NCBI RefSeq assembly: GCF_900099555.1
Contig: NZ_FMWM01000002.1
Span: 1,485,629 to 1,549,628, forward strand
Direction of reading: 5' to 3'
Source of the DNA: Peptoniphilus raoultii
GTDB taxonomy: Bacteria > Bacillota > Clostridia > Tissierellales > Peptoniphilaceae
DNA length: 64,000 bases
In this document: positions 12,095-21,530 of the stretch, one piece after another
Layout: every line of letters begins with the position of its first letter
Numbering within the stretch: the first letter of the stretch is position 1
The notes under the pieces: model-generated
Seen by the model: only the letters and a program-made list of their open reading frames with translations
Database searches by the model: none
What the model was told of the DNA's origin: nothing
Position numbers and translations under genes: made by a program

Positions 12095-14461
12095 TTATTT
12101 TAAATGTACGTTAGTAACTCCGTCTCCGCCTTCATTATAGTTTGCGTCTTCAAAAGACTTAACATTTTTTTGTTTTCTTAAGTATTCTCTAAGTTTTTTT
12201 CTTAAAACTCCCGTTCCCTTGCCATGGATAAGCCTAACAGTTTTTAAACCTGCCAAAAAGGCATCATCTAAATATTTGTCAACTATATCCTTAGAGTCTT
12301 CAAAATTTTTGCCCCTTAAATCAATTTCAGGTCTAATGTTTTTTGCCTTATTTTTAATTATATTTGAAGTCCTTTGTCTTTGGTCTCCATCTTCCTCTAA
12401 AACTTTTGTTAAGAAATCTTTAGGGACTTTCATTTTCATAACCCCAGACTGGATATAAACATTTCCATTGGCATCAGGAAGTTCTAAAACCGTTGCAATA
12501 TTTCCAAAACTCGTTCTTACTTTATCTCCTTTTTTAATTTCTTTTATAGGATTTGCTGCTTTCTCGAGTTTCACTTGTCCCCTGCCATCAAGAGCATTTA
12601 TACTTTCTCTTAAAATGTCACTTGACTCTTGGAGTCTTCTTGCGTTTTCGCTGGTCATCTGATCTCTTATGTCATTTATTTCAGATAGGACAAGTTCGCT
12701 ATTTTCTTTAGCCCTTAAGACAATTTTTCTTGCCTCTTCTCTAGCATCAGCAAGAATTTTTTCCTTTGATGCCTCAATTTTTTGAATTTCTCTTTTTAAA
12801 GACCTATTTTTTTCTTCTAGGTCTTCCTTTTCTCTTTGGGCTAAAAATCTATCTTCCCGTGTTTTTGTTCTATCTTCATCAATTGAAGCTAAAACTTTTT
12901 CAAATTCTATGTTTTCATCGGAAATCAATTTTCCAGCATCTTCTATTATAGCAGAAGAAAGGCCAAGTCTTCTTGAAATTTCAAAGGCATTTGACTTGCC
13001 TGGCAGGCCTATTAATAATTTATAACTCGGGCTTAATGTATTTACATCAAATTCCATAGAGGCATTTTGGACTCCATCTGTTGTAAGAGCATAAATTTTA
13101 AGCTGATTATAGTGAGTTGTGGACATACACCTTATTTTTCTTTGTAGCATATAATCCATAATTGCCCTTGCTAGAGCCGCCCCTTCTGTTGGATCAGTGC
13201 CAGCACCAAGTTCATCAAATAAAACTAAAGATTCCTCATCAACATTTTTAATAATTTCAACAATATTTGTCATGTGAGATGAAAAAGTCGAAAGGCTTTG
13301 CTCAATTGACTGCTCATCACCAATATCAGCAAAAAGCTTATTAAAAATAGATAGTTCTGATGATTCGTTGGCGGGAATAAAAAGTCCATACTGAACCATA
13401 AGCTGCAAAAGTCCAACTGTCTTTAAAGTAACAGTTTTCCCGCCCGTATTTGGCCCTGTAATTATTATGGACATAAAATCTCTTCCAATATTTATGTCTA
13501 TGGGCACAGCTTTTTTCCTATCCAAAAGCGGATGATAAGCATTTTTTAAATCTATTACTTTTTTATTATTGATTTTAGGGCAATAGCAAAAATTTTCTAG
13601 GGCAAATTTCGCCTTGGAAAAAACAAAGTCTAAATAAATTAAAAGCTCCTCGTTACCGCCTATATTTTCAGAAACATCGGCAACTTCTTCTGAAAGTTTC
13701 CTTAATATTTTTTCAATTTCTTCTCTTTCAGCAACTTTTAGGGATTTAATTTCATTATTTGCATTGACTATTTCCATTGGTTCAATATAAAGAGTTTGCC
13801 CAGAAGATGAAATATCATGGACAAGGCCCTTTACCCTTCCCTTATTTGCATTTTTAACAGGGATAACATAGCGGCCCTCCCTTAAAGTTACAAGGCTATC
13901 CTGCAAATAATCCTTATTAGTCGCAAGAATTTTTTCAAGTCTATCCTTTAAAGATGACTCAAGCTTTTTTATGGACCTCCTAATTGAAAGAAGCTCTCTT
14001 GATGCGTCATCAGCAACTTCTTCCTCCGAGATTATCTTTTCATTAATAGAATCTTCAAGAGCTCTATTGGTGTAAAGATTATCAATAAAAGAACTAATAA
14101 GTCCTAAATTTTCTTCAGTCAAAAGTTTGTCATCTTTCTTTAAATAATTCTTTAAAAATCTCCCAACTCTTAAAAAATCACTTATATTTAAAAGATTTTT
14201 AATGGATAAGACTCCACCAAGGCTTGCTCTTTTTAAAAGATTTTTTACAGGGATAATTGCAAAAAGAGGTGGGTCCCCATTTCTTGTAATTAAATTTACA
14301 GCTTGTCTTGTTTCTTCAAGCCTATTTATAACTTCTTCAAAATTTGTTGAAATTTCCACCTTATCAATATATTCTTTTGTTACTTGCGCCGAAGCATAGT
14401 CTTTTAAATTTTCAAGGATTTTATCTAATTCTAAAGTTTTTGAAACTTTGGAAAAATTCAT
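12095..14461 (-). CDS. mutS2: Endonuclease MutS2 (ribosome-collision/recombination factor)
   Basis: 788 residues. The ATPase domain has Walker A GPNTGGKTVTLKT near residue 335, the Walker B region SLVLFDELGAGTDP near 410 and the STHYNQLK switch. A coiled-coil clamp covers about residues 515-620. The C-terminal Smr domain (IDLRGKNFEDS and RLIHGKGTGVLRKKL) covers the last 85 residues. MutS2 lacks the mismatch-reading domain of MutS. In Bacillus it splits or rescues collided ribosomes and also curbs recombination. Its ATG overlaps the stop of the U32 gene in ATGA, so the two are translationally coupled. Confidence 0.96.
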   Translation of the reverse strand: MNFSKVSKTLELDKILENLKDYASAQVTKEYIDKVEISTNFEEVINRLEETRQAVNLITRNGDPPLFAIIPVKNLLKRASLGGVLSIKNLLNISDFLRVGRFLKNYLKKDDKLLTEENLGLISSFIDNLYTNRALEDSINEKIISEEEVADDASRELLSIRRSIKKLESSLKDRLEKILATNKDYLQDSLVTLREGRYVIPVKNANKGRVKGLVHDISSSGQTLYIEPMEIVNANNEIKSLKVAEREEIEKILRKLSEEVADVSENIGGNEELLIYLDFVFSKAKFALENFCYCPKINNKKVIDLKNAYHPLLDRKKAVPIDINIGRDFMSIIITGPNTGGKTVTLKTVGLLQLMVQYGLFIPANESSELSIFNKLFADIGDEQSIEQSLSTFSSHMTNIVEIIKNVDEESLVLFDELGAGTDPTEGAALARAIMDYMLQRKIRCMSTTHYNQLKIYALTTDGVQNASMEFDVNTLSPSYKLLIGLPGKSNAFEISRRLGLSSAIIEDAGKLISDENIEFEKVLASIDEDRTKTREDRFLAQREKEDLEEKNRSLKREIQKIEASKEKILADAREEARKIVLRAKENSELVLSEINDIRDQMTSENARRLQESSDILRESINALDGRGQVKLEKAANPIKEIKKGDKVRTSFGNIATVLELPDANGNVYIQSGVMKMKVPKDFLTKVLEEDGDQRQRTSNIIKNKAKNIRPEIDLRGKNFEDSKDIVDKYLDDAFLAGLKTVRLIHGKGTGVLRKKLREYLRKQKNVKSFEDANYNEGGDGVTNVHLK

Positions 14462-16788
14462 AGGAGCCCCCTTGTAATATGCCCTTTGGTTAGGGACTTA
14501 TATCTATCTTTAATAATTCCTTTTGTCTTTTCCCATTCTCTTTCATTATAAGCTAAGGAATATAAATTAAAAACCCTATCCAAAAAAGAATCTGAAATAA
14601 TTATAGGGTCTATTTTTAAATCTTTTAACTGATCAAGTTCCCTATCTAAAAAAATGGGATATGAATTTAAAATTTCACTTAAATGTCCTGTTCTTATAAG
14701 CTCAAAGTACACATTTTTTTCATCCTTTAAATAATAATTTTTAAAGGAGCAGTCTTGGCAGTGAAAATTATCCTTGCAGTTTTTAATTAAAGAATAGGGG
14801 CAATGTTCCATGGTCATAACCGGAACTCTACCATAGGAAATTACATTTAATTTGATTTTAGAAGACTTTGCAATTTTTCTAATCTGTCTTAAATTAAGTT
14901 CTGGCGATAAAGTGATTGATGAAAAACCATGACTTTCCAAAAAACTTACTGCTGAAGAATTAAATATATTAAGTCCAATATCAGCGTGCATTTTAAGACC
15001 TAGGCCCCGAAAAATTTCAATTTGCGAAAGATTATTTATAAAAAGCCCATCTATCTTATAATTTTTTAAATCTTCATAAATATTTTTTAGCTCATAGGAA
15101 TCATATATTTTCTCAAATTTTATAGAAATTTCACGAGCATTTGTATTTGTTAGGTCTAAATTTTTTAGGTCCCTATAATTAATAATTAAATGATAGTTTC
15201 CTTTAAGTTCCTTTAAATATTTTAAATGGTCAGTCTTTGACAATTCAATTAAAATTCCTTGCTCTTCCCTAATTTCAAGTTCTACAATCTTAACCTTTGA
15301 AGGTTTTTTTCTTCTATTTATAGCTACTAGCTTTTCTTCTAAATCGCTTGTAAGTTTTCTTCTCATCTTATTTAAAGAAGAAGTTCTTAAAAAAATTCCC
15401 TTATCAAGCTTAGCATCAAAATTATTAATTTTAAAAACTGTGTCCCCTAATTTATTTATAGATTCGAAAACCTTATCTCTATCAAGAGCAGCTTTTTGGG
15501 CATCTTCTACAAATTCATCAGAATATACTTCTGCAAAAAAGCCAGAAGATTCACCTCTCACAAAGGCTCTTTCTCCCCTTTTTAGGCTTATAAAAATATT
15601 TAAGTCAAGAGAAAATTCATTATCCTTAATTTCATTTGAAATTTTTTCTTCAAGGTCAATAGAAAGTGTCCTATTTATAATAGAAGGAAAAAGAATTTTT
15701 TCTCTTGAATAAAATAAATGCACCTTATTTTTTTCGTAGAATTTTTCGGATTTTAAACCAAAACTTTTTCCTTCACCCTTAAATTCCAGTCCATCGCCAA
15801 TTTTTATGTCTTGGAAAAATTTTATCCTGTAATTTTTGCCAAGTCTCCCTAAAACTTCGCCAATTTCAATCCCTCTATTGTCAGGTCTATTTTCAGACAC
15901 GAAAGATTTACCAAAATCACCATAAAAAAGCCCTTTAGTAAAATCCCTATTAAAAATTTGTTTTACATCTTCCTTATCTTCACTAGTTAATTTGTCATCT
16001 AAGGATTTTTTATAGGCCTTTACAATTTCATAAACATATTCTGGCCTTTTCATTCTACCTTCAATTTTTAGAGAATAGGCACCGTGACTAATCATATCCT
16101 TAATCTCATCTAAGGTGTTTAAATCTCTTGGGGACAAATAATATTTTTTGCCCCCTAAAATTTTTCCTTCTTTTGAAATTATTTCATAAGATTTACGGCA
16201 GGCTTGAGCACATTCGCCTCTATTTCCTGATTTCGCACCTATCATTGAAGACATCAGACATTCTCCTGAATATGAAACGCAAAGGGCCCCATGTATAAAA
16301 GTTTCTATTTCTAAATTTGTTCCTTTTTTTATAAGGTCAAGCTCATAAAGAGGAGTTTCTCTTGCAAGGACAACTCTTGAAAAGCCAAAACTTTCTAAAA
16401 ATTTTGCCCCATAAAAATTATTTATTGCCATTTGCGTAGAAGCATGAATTTCAAAATCAGGGAAATAATCCTTAATATTTTTTGCAAGGCCAAGATCCTG
16501 AACAATTAGGGCATCAACTTTTAAATCATAGAGTCCCTCTATAAAATCAATAGCCTCATCCATTTCTCCATTATCAATTAAAATATTTGCCGTTAAATAT
16601 ATTTTCACTCCCCTAAGATGGGCATATTTAACGACCTTTTCCAGTTCTTCCATAGAAAAATTCTTCGCTTTTTTTCTGGCTGAAAATTTTTCTCCTCCCA
16701 AATAAAGAGCATGGGCACCTGCTGATATTGCCGCAACAAGTGTGTCAAAGCTGCCTGCAGGTGCCAAGATTTCATAATTATTTTTCAT
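14458..16788 (-). CDS. Peptidase U32 family protein with DUF3656 region (RlhA-like RNA hydroxylation factor)
   Basis: 776 residues. The N-terminal U32 barrel begins NYEILAPAGSFDTLVAAISA. The signature ETFIHGALCVSYSGECLMSS near residue 165 and the cysteines of NRGECAQACRKSY are intact. A middle DUF3656-like part (about 380-500) and a second, degenerate barrel with a Cys-rich patch (HCPYSLIKNC then FHCQDCSF) follow. In E. coli the relative RlhA hydroxylates C2501 of 23S rRNA and TrhP acts on tRNA; despite the name, protease activity is doubtful. The four Cys in the second patch could bind an Fe-S cluster (inference). It overlaps zapA by 11 bases and mutS2 by 4. An RNA-modifying role fits its neighbours. 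Confidence 0.9.
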   Translation of the reverse strand: MKNNYEILAPAGSFDTLVAAISAGAHALYLGGEKFSARKKAKNFSMEELEKVVKYAHLRGVKIYLTANILIDNGEMDEAIDFIEGLYDLKVDALIVQDLGLAKNIKDYFPDFEIHASTQMAINNFYGAKFLESFGFSRVVLARETPLYELDLIKKGTNLEIETFIHGALCVSYSGECLMSSMIGAKSGNRGECAQACRKSYEIISKEGKILGGKKYYLSPRDLNTLDEIKDMISHGAYSLKIEGRMKRPEYVYEIVKAYKKSLDDKLTSEDKEDVKQIFNRDFTKGLFYGDFGKSFVSENRPDNRGIEIGEVLGRLGKNYRIKFFQDIKIGDGLEFKGEGKSFGLKSEKFYEKNKVHLFYSREKILFPSIINRTLSIDLEEKISNEIKDNEFSLDLNIFISLKRGERAFVRGESSGFFAEVYSDEFVEDAQKAALDRDKVFESINKLGDTVFKINNFDAKLDKGIFLRTSSLNKMRRKLTSDLEEKLVAINRRKKPSKVKIVELEIREEQGILIELSKTDHLKYLKELKGNYHLIINYRDLKNLDLTNTNAREISIKFEKIYDSYELKNIYEDLKNYKIDGLFINNLSQIEIFRGLGLKMHADIGLNIFNSSAVSFLESHGFSSITLSPELNLRQIRKIAKSSKIKLNVISYGRVPVMTMEHCPYSLIKNCKDNFHCQDCSFKNYYLKDEKNVYFELIRTGHLSEILNSYPIFLDRELDQLKDLKIDPIIISDSFLDRVFNLYSLAYNEREWEKTKGIIKDRYKSLTKGHITRGLL

Positions 16789-17326
16789 TATATATGCTTT
16801 CTAATTCTCTGTTTAAATCTATAATCTTTTTTTGTGCCTCTTGATTTTGTCCTTGTAGAGATTCTTTAGTCTTTTTTAAGTCTTCAATTTCCTTATTTAA
16901 GGCAACTATCTTATCATTTTTTTGGAAATTTTCAGAAGTCTTTTTAGTTATATCATCATTCGCCTTTTTCAGCTTATTGCTTAGGCTAATTAAATTATCC
17001 TTCAACTGTTTGTTTTCCTTTTCCTTTTCTGAAAATCCCTTTCTCAGCTCTTTTAATTCATTTATCTTTTCAGCAACAGCTTTTTGATCGCCTGAAATAC
17101 TTTGAAGGTCAGCCTTATTTTCCCTTTCCTTTTCCAATTCATCAAGAATATTTAAGGCTGTTAAAATTGTGGATTCAATTTGATTTAACCTATAATTTTT
17201 TCTTTCAATTTCATTTAATCTGGAATTTAAATTTGAGGCAAGCCTTTTAATATAGGCAGCATTTTCATCGCCTACAACATAAAAACTCATATCCTTAATT
17301 TTTACTTCCACTCTTTTATCTGTCAT
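16778..17326 (-). CDS. zapA: Cell division protein ZapA
   Basis: 182 residues. The first 85 form the ZapA domain (RVEVKIKDMSFYVVGDENAA, then ILTALNILDELEKE). The remainder is a long coiled coil rich in K, E, N and L. ZapA binds FtsZ and bundles its filaments at the division site. The coiled coil is longer than in the 100-residue Gram-negative ZapA, as is usual in clostridia. It lies 10 bases after pheT, a standard Firmicutes arrangement, with an AGGAGG Shine-Dalgarno. Confidence 0.9.
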   Translation of the reverse strand: MTDKRVEVKIKDMSFYVVGDENAAYIKRLASNLNSRLNEIERKNYRLNQIESTILTALNILDELEKERENKADLQSISGDQKAVAEKINELKELRKGFSEKEKENKQLKDNLISLSNKLKKANDDITKKTSENFQKNDKIVALNKEIEDLKKTKESLQGQNQEAQKKIIDLNRELESIYNEK

Positions 17327-17336
17327 GAAATCCCTC

Positions 17337-19718
17337 CTAACTTCTTAAAAGAGCCCCCAGTTTTTCTTCAATTTCCTTAATTATTTCAGATGAAATTTCA
17401 TTTATTTCATCTTGGGCCAATGTTCTGTCCTTGGACCTGAAAATTAGTGAAAAAGCTAAAGATTTTTTGCCCTTTTCTATATTTTCTCCTTCATAAATAT
17501 CAAAAACCTTAAAGGATTCCAAAAGCTCATGAGCCTTTTCTCTTGCAATTTCTTCAATTTGACCAGCTTCAATATCCCTATCCATAATAAAGGCAAAATC
17601 TCTTTTTACTGATGGATAAATTGCTAGATCCTTAAATTTATAATTATTTATAGAATTTAAAACAACTAAATCAAAGTCAATTTCTGCAACATATATTTTT
17701 TTCTTTGTTCCGTAATTTTCAAGAACTTTTGGATGAACTTCACCCATTATTCCAATCCTTTCACCCTTATAAAGAATTTCCGCACTTCTGCCTGGATGGA
17801 GAAAACTTTCTTTAATTCTCTTATATGAAAATCCCGAAAGTCCAACATCCCAAAGAATTTTTTCTATACTTTCCTTGAGATAATAAAAATCTCCAAGATC
17901 ATAAAAGCCCATAACAAGTTTTAATTTTTCTTCAGCTATGTCAGAGTTTGACTTAAAAAATGTATTTCCTATTTCAAAACCAGCCACATTTTCATTGCCC
18001 CTAAAAGAATTTTTTGCAAGGGCTTCTATTATAGATGGAATTAAAGTTGGCCTCATAATTGAATAGTCTTCTCCCAAAGGATTAATAATTTTTAAAACAT
18101 CTCTTATAGGATTATCTTTTGAAATTTCAAGCTTATCAAATATTGAAGGGCTTACAAAGGAATAGGTCATAAATTCATTATAGCCAAGGCCGGTTAGGTA
18201 GTTTTTTATTTTTATTTCAATTTCCCTGTGTCTTGGTCTTGAACCAACAGAAAGTTTGCCGCTTAATGCCACTGGTTTAATATTATCATAGCCATAAATT
18301 CTTGCAACTTCTTCAATTAAGTCTTCAGGAATATTTAAATCACCTCTAAAACTAGGGATTTTAGCAAAAATAACATCGCCATTTACCTCGCATTTTATTT
18401 CAAGTCTTTCTAAAATATTCATAATTTCCTCAGCTGAAAAATCAATTCCTATTAATTTATTATTTTTTTCAAGACTTAAGTTTATGATTTTTTCCTCTTC
18501 CTTATTGGGATAGACATCAATGAAACCTTTGACAACTTTACCAAGTCCCAAAATTTCTGCAAGATAACAAAGCCTATTAACTGAAATTTCACAGGTATTA
18601 GTGTCAAGACCCTTTTCAAATCTTGATGATGCTTCAGATCTTAATCCTAATCTTTTTGAAGTCTTTCTAATATTATTTGCATTAAAGGCTGCCCCTTCAA
18701 TTAAAACATTTTTTGTTGAAGAAGTGATTTCTGAATCAAAACCTCCCATAACTCCACCAAGGCCAATTATATTTTCCCCGTCAGTAATTAAAATATCCCC
18801 ATCAGCAAGCTCTCTATCTTTTCCATCTAATGTCTTTAATATTTCGCCTTTCTTTGCTTCTCTTACAACAATTTTTTTATTTTTTAAAGAATCTAAATCA
18901 AAGGCGTGCATAGGTATTCCATATTCAAGCATGACAAAATTTGTAAGGTCAACAATATTTGAAATTGGTCTGACTCCTGCTGCCATTAAATAATTTTGCA
19001 TCCATAATGGAGATTCTTTTATTTCTATATCTCTAATCACTCTTGAAAAATATCTATTACAGTTTGGACTTTCTATTTTTATTTCTTCAAGATAATCATT
19101 AATATCTCCAACTTGATTTTTTATTGTAGTGTCAGGTCTTGTGATTTTCTTGTCAAAAGAGGCCGCCGTTTCAATTGCCATCCCTATAATGGAAAGACAA
19201 TCAGGTCTATTTGGTGTAATTTCAAATTCAATAATCTCTTCATTTAAGTCAAGAAGTTCAGTAACATCCACTCCAATTTCAGTTTCTTGTGGAAAAATAA
19301 AAATCCCATCCCTTGCTTCCTTTGGAATAACTGATGTTTCATAACCAAGTTCTTCTAAAGAGCATAACATTCCCTCCGATTCTACCCCTCTTAGATTGCC
19401 AGTCTTAATTTCTACTCCGCCAGCAAGTCTAGAACCATTTAGGGCAACAGGCACAATAGCTCCTTCAAAAACATTTTTCGCCCCCGTTACAATTTGCAAA
19501 ACTTTATTTCCTATATCAAGGCTACAAATAACAAGTTTATCTGCATCGGGATGCTTTTCAATTTTTAAAATTTTACCGCTTACAACTTTTTCAATTCCTT
19601 CTGCCCTATTTGTTATTGATTCAACATGGCTTCCAGAATTTGAAAGTCTATCTGCAATTTCCTTTATATCTTCATCTATATCTATATAATCTTTTAACCA
19701 TTTAATAGGTACTAACAT
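17337..19718 (-). CDS. pheT: Phenylalanine--tRNA ligase beta subunit
   Basis: 793 residues, normal length. It starts MLVPIKWLKDYIDIDEDIKE. The EMAP-type tRNA-binding domain at about 40-150 contains KIEKHPDADKLVICSLDIG. The B3/B4 editing domain includes FEITPNRPDCLSIIGMA, and the B5 domain has the metal/DNA-binding-like fold. The C-terminal ferredoxin-fold anticodon-binding domain starts near YKFKDLAIYPSVKRDFAFI. With PheS it forms the alpha2-beta2 enzyme that charges tRNA-Phe. It follows pheS by 17 bases and carries a GGAGG Shine-Dalgarno. Confidence 0.97.
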   Translation of the reverse strand: MLVPIKWLKDYIDIDEDIKEIADRLSNSGSHVESITNRAEGIEKVVSGKILKIEKHPDADKLVICSLDIGNKVLQIVTGAKNVFEGAIVPVALNGSRLAGGVEIKTGNLRGVESEGMLCSLEELGYETSVIPKEARDGIFIFPQETEIGVDVTELLDLNEEIIEFEITPNRPDCLSIIGMAIETAASFDKKITRPDTTIKNQVGDINDYLEEIKIESPNCNRYFSRVIRDIEIKESPLWMQNYLMAAGVRPISNIVDLTNFVMLEYGIPMHAFDLDSLKNKKIVVREAKKGEILKTLDGKDRELADGDILITDGENIIGLGGVMGGFDSEITSSTKNVLIEGAAFNANNIRKTSKRLGLRSEASSRFEKGLDTNTCEISVNRLCYLAEILGLGKVVKGFIDVYPNKEEEKIINLSLEKNNKLIGIDFSAEEIMNILERLEIKCEVNGDVIFAKIPSFRGDLNIPEDLIEEVARIYGYDNIKPVALSGKLSVGSRPRHREIEIKIKNYLTGLGYNEFMTYSFVSPSIFDKLEISKDNPIRDVLKIINPLGEDYSIMRPTLIPSIIEALAKNSFRGNENVAGFEIGNTFFKSNSDIAEEKLKLVMGFYDLGDFYYLKESIEKILWDVGLSGFSYKRIKESFLHPGRSAEILYKGERIGIMGEVHPKVLENYGTKKKIYVAEIDFDLVVLNSINNYKFKDLAIYPSVKRDFAFIMDRDIEAGQIEEIAREKAHELLESFKVFDIYEGENIEKGKKSLAFSLIFRSKDRTLAQDEINEISSEIIKEIEEKLGALLRS

Positions 19719-19735
19719 GCTTCCTCCTAAAGTTT

Positions 19736-20758
19736 TTAAAATTGTTCCAAAAATTTCGTATTATTTTCAAACATCATTCTAATGTCTTTTATTTCGTATC
19801 TTACCATTGCAATTCTGTCGATTCCCATACCAAAGGCAAAACCTTGATAAATGTCTGGATCAATGCCGCAATTTCTTAAAACATTGGGATGAACCATGCC
19901 GCATCCTAAAAGTTCCATGGACCAGCCGGTGTGATTGCATTTTGGACATCCCTTGCCCTTACAATTTATGCAAGTTGTGTCTACTTCAAGAGAGGGTTCT
20001 GTAAATGGAAAATAATGTGGCCTATATCTTGTCTTCATGTCATTTCCAAAAAATGCTTTGACAAAATAGTCAAGAGAATGAATTAAATTTGCAACTGTAA
20101 CATTTTTATCTATAACAAGGCCTTCCATTTGGTGAAACATTGGTGAGTGAGTTGCATCTACTTCATCATTTCTAAAAACTCTTCCTGTGCATATCATTCT
20201 TAAAGGTGCTCCCAATTCTTTCATGGCCCTGATTTGACAAGGAGATGTTTGAGTTCTTAGTAACCTATTTTCGTCAAAATAAAAGGTATCTGACATATCC
20301 CTTGAAGGATGGTTTTTAGGAGTGTTAAGTAAATCAAAATTATTTTCTACACTTTCAATTTCTGGTCCGTCATAGACAATAAAACCCATTTTTATAAATA
20401 AATCTTCCAAATCTTCAATAGTCTTTTTTAAGGGATGATAGTGTCCCAAAATTAAATTGTCAGTTTCAAGAGTAACGTCAATTCTTTCGTACTTTAATTT
20501 TTCTTCTAAAAGTCCATTCTTAAGTGAATTTTCTTTTTCTTTTAGCGAAGCTTCAATTTTTTCACGAATTTCATTGGCGAGGGAACCCATAAGCGGTCTT
20601 TCTTCCTTAGAAAGTTTTCCCATTCCCTTTAAAATTGCCGTTAATTCTCCTTTTTTTCCCAAATATTTTATTTTAATTTCTTCAATTAATTTTAAATAAT
20701 TTGCATTTTCAATAGATTTTAAAGATTCTTCTTCAATCTTTTTTAGTTCTTCCTTCAT
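19736..20758 (-). CDS. pheS: Phenylalanine--tRNA ligase alpha subunit
   Basis: 340 residues. The ATG at 20758 is chosen because AGGAGG lies just before it and the protein then starts MKEELKKIEEESLKSIEN, the usual coiled-coil start. A longer upstream frame overlaps the promoter. Class II motifs are present: FDLLNTPKNHPSRDMSDTFY (motif 1 region), RTQTSPCQIRAM, GRVFRNDEVDATHSPMFHQM (motif 2) and FGMGIDRIAMV (motif 3). A CINCKGKGCPKC patch is a four-Cys insertion seen in some PheS. It is the first gene of a long operon reaching to 8469. No T-box leader is visible upstream. Confidence 0.96.
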   Translation of the reverse strand: MKEELKKIEEESLKSIENANYLKLIEEIKIKYLGKKGELTAILKGMGKLSKEERPLMGSLANEIREKIEASLKEKENSLKNGLLEEKLKYERIDVTLETDNLILGHYHPLKKTIEDLEDLFIKMGFIVYDGPEIESVENNFDLLNTPKNHPSRDMSDTFYFDENRLLRTQTSPCQIRAMKELGAPLRMICTGRVFRNDEVDATHSPMFHQMEGLVIDKNVTVANLIHSLDYFVKAFFGNDMKTRYRPHYFPFTEPSLEVDTTCINCKGKGCPKCNHTGWSMELLGCGMVHPNVLRNCGIDPDIYQGFAFGMGIDRIAMVRYEIKDIRMMFENNTKFLEQF

Positions 20759-20783
20759 AAAATCCTCCCTTTTTATTCTTTTA

Positions 20784-20812
20784 ATTATATCACCCACGCC
20801 TTTTAAAGACAA
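20784..20812 (-). promoter_or_regulatory. Promoter of the pheST operon
   Basis: TTGTCT (20807-20812) and TATAAT (20784-20789) on the minus strand with a 17-base spacer, 26 bases before the pheS ATG. The leader is too short for a T-box. Confidence 0.75.
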
Positions 20813-20845
20813 TATTTTACACATATTAGCCTTTTTGAAAAAATT

Positions 20846-20882
20846 CCAAAAAAATCTGCCAGAAATTTTTTTCTAGCAGATT
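20846..20882 (-). terminator. Terminator of lepB
   Basis: Stem AATCTGC-AGAAA pairing with TTTCT-GCAGATT on the minus strand, followed by a T tract. It separates lepB from the pheST promoter. Confidence 0.85.
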
Positions 20883-20893
20883 ATAATTTTTAT

Positions 20894-21481
20894 TTATTTT
20901 TCCTTGTCAATTTTTCCCATTGCTGAAAAAGGTAAAATTCTTATAGTTGTTGTTCCCATAAGAGCCTTGGTCTTTACCGGACCAAAATTTCGGCAGTCAA
21001 AAGACCCTTCTCTATTATCGCCCATGGCAAAAAATTCGTCATCTTTTAAAATAAACTTACTTTCTATGGAATCTGTATAAACTCCATCTTGCAAATAGTA
21101 TTCTTCTAATTTTTGACCATTTATAAATACTTCACCGTCTTTAATTTCAACTGTTTCCCCTGGAAGACCTATTAATCTTTTAATTAAATTTTTGCTATCT
21201 TCAGGACTTTTAAATATTATTATATCTCCCCTATTATAATTTTTTCTAAGGTCATTAATCCTATTTACCACAACCACATTTTTGGGGTGGAGGGTTGGAT
21301 ACATTGATGTTTGATTTACTACAGCCAAATTAAAGACAAAATTCCTTACAAATAGGGCTATAAGAATGGCAAGAACTACGATTTTTAAATCTTCCATAAA
21401 TCCTGACTTCTTTTTCTTATCCTTTGGATTTTCTTCACTCTCTAAATTATTTACATTATCATTTTTTTCTTCTTCTAGCAT
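20894..21481 (-). CDS. lepB: Signal peptidase I
   Basis: 195 residues. A charged cytosolic tail of about 28 residues precedes one membrane segment (LKIVVLAILIALFVRNFVF). The catalytic serine is in NQTSMYPTL near residue 58, and the lysine general base is in NLIKRLIGLPGETVEI near 100. The conserved box near 150 reads FFAMGDNREGSFDCRNFGPV (SxDSR-like, here S-F-D-C-R). It removes signal peptides of exported proteins on the outer face of the membrane. It stands 50 bases after the glycosidase gene and ends in its own terminator. Confidence 0.95.
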   Translation of the reverse strand: MLEEEKNDNVNNLESEENPKDKKKKSGFMEDLKIVVLAILIALFVRNFVFNLAVVNQTSMYPTLHPKNVVVVNRINDLRKNYNRGDIIIFKSPEDSKNLIKRLIGLPGETVEIKDGEVFINGQKLEEYYLQDGVYTDSIESKFILKDDEFFAMGDNREGSFDCRNFGPVKTKALMGTTTIRILPFSAMGKIDKEK

Positions 21482-21530
21482 TTTATCACCAAAATTATTA
21501 TAAACTACAATTTATTTATTAACAAGAAAA

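Noticed and set aside
20759-20824. N-terminal extension of pheS by 22 residues.
   Set aside because: It covers the -10 and -35 boxes, and AGGAGG directs the start at 20758.
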